This document shows, piece by piece, positions 5,839-6,254 of a stretch of 6,254 nt of DNA (the stretch's first letter is position 1; each line of letters starts with the position of its first letter). The notes under the pieces were generated by a model, which worked only from the letters and a program-made list of their open reading frames with translations, was not told where the DNA came from and did not search any database. A program made the position numbers and the translations under genes. This DNA is from Planctomycetota bacterium (GTDB lineage Bacteria; Planctomycetota; Planctomycetia; Pirellulales; UBA1268). The stretch lies in the NCBI GenBank assembly GCA_027622795.1, contig JAQBZA010000200.1, positions 1-6,254 of the forward strand, written 5' to 3'.

Positions 5839-6254
5839 TTACGGAGTGGTTGTTTGTTCATAGAGCGAGAGATACGCGCGGGCACTACCGTCCCATGACC
5901 AGTCCTGCTGCATCACCCGCTGCACGAGGCTTTTCCACAGGGCGGCATCGGCATGGGCATCAAGGGCCCGCACGACGGCATGCTCGAGGGCGAGTGCATC
6001 GAGCGATTCGAAGACAAAGCCGCTGGCCGTACCGGCCCGCAGTGTGTCGGGTGTGGTATCGACCACCGTATCGACCAGGCCGCCGGTGGCCCGCACGATG
6101 GGCAAGGCCCCATACCGCATCGCATAGAGCTGGGTGAGCCCGCACGGCTCGTAGCGGCTCGGCACGAGCATGATGTCGGCCGCCGCCTGCACGAGATGCG
6201 CGAGCCCCTCGTCGAACCCGATCACCACGTCGATCGCCTCGGGAAACGATGCCT
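5839..6254 (-). CDS. glgA: Glycogen synthase (ADP-glucose type), C-terminal part
   Basis: The frame enters at the right edge and ends at a TAA (complement of 5839-5841), giving the last 137 full codons of a protein normally near 480-500 residues; the N-terminal catalytic half and start are outside. It transfers glucose from ADP-glucose to growing alpha-1,4-glucan (GT5 family). The visible part is the second Rossmann domain of a GT-B fold: VVIGFDEGLAHLV, IMLVPSRYEPCGLTQLYAMRYG (given here only as a family landmark, with the EPCGL nucleotide-sugar and catalytic motif) and PIVRATGGLVDTV, followed by GFVFE and a C-terminal WSWDGSARAYLSLYEQ helix. These are characteristic of bacterial GlgA rather than sucrose or trehalose synthases. 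Its 3' end meets the creatininase-family gene with a 2-bp gap. Nothing nearby in the window belongs to glycogen metabolism, so operon context is not visible. Confidence 0.93.
   Translation of the reverse strand, partial: ASFPEAIDVVIGFDEGLAHLVQAAADIMLVPSRYEPCGLTQLYAMRYGALPIVRATGGLVDTVVDTTPDTLRAGTASGFVFESLDALALEHAVVRALDAHADAALWKSLVQRVMQQDWSWDGSARAYLSLYEQTTTP

Noticed and set aside
1..6254. CRISPR arrays, insertion sequences, tRNA or rRNA genes
   Set aside because: No regularly spaced repeats, transposase motifs with terminal repeats, or RNA gene landmarks were seen on either strand.

Overview
The window looks like chromosomal DNA of a planctomycete, probably of the Pirellulales. It is GC-rich, gene starts mostly lack a clear Shine-Dalgarno sequence, and it encodes a bacterial DNA topoisomerase VI B subunit. 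It also carries several small secreted proteins and a 418-residue protein resembling planctomycete hypothetical proteins I recall. The lineage call rests on gene content and remembered families, not on a search.

Layout, left to right. At 1-192 (-) is the N-terminal part of a small secreted protein with a Tyr/Pro/Gly-rich mature part. At 193-537 is a divergent spacer without a credible gene; it holds a candidate promoter. At 538-2685 (+) is topoisomerase VI subunit B. At 2732-3232 (-) is a secreted His/Gly/Pro-rich protein with a C-terminal coiled coil. An 87-bp divergent spacer with a short palindrome follows. At 3320-4576 (+) is the 418-residue protein of unknown function. At 4579-4944 (-) is a small secreted protein with nine cysteines. 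At 5060-5836 (+) is a creatininase-family metal-dependent amidohydrolase. At 5839-6254 (-) is the C-terminal part of glycogen synthase, cut by the window edge.

Strands alternate strictly (- + - + - + -), so no two neighbouring genes can form an operon. Genes pair head-to-head across 87-345 bp spacers and tail-to-tail with gaps of 46, 2 and 2 bp. The genes do not form an obvious shared pathway; they read as individually transcribed housekeeping, envelope and lineage-specific genes.

The most notable point is inside topoisomerase VI B. The H2TH region (residues about 325-376) recurs as a second copy (residues about 454-505) inserted into the transducer domain. By my manual ungapped alignment, 20 of 52 positions are identical. 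The cleavage subunit gene (top6A) is not adjacent on either side. No mobile element, CRISPR array, tRNA or rRNA was seen.
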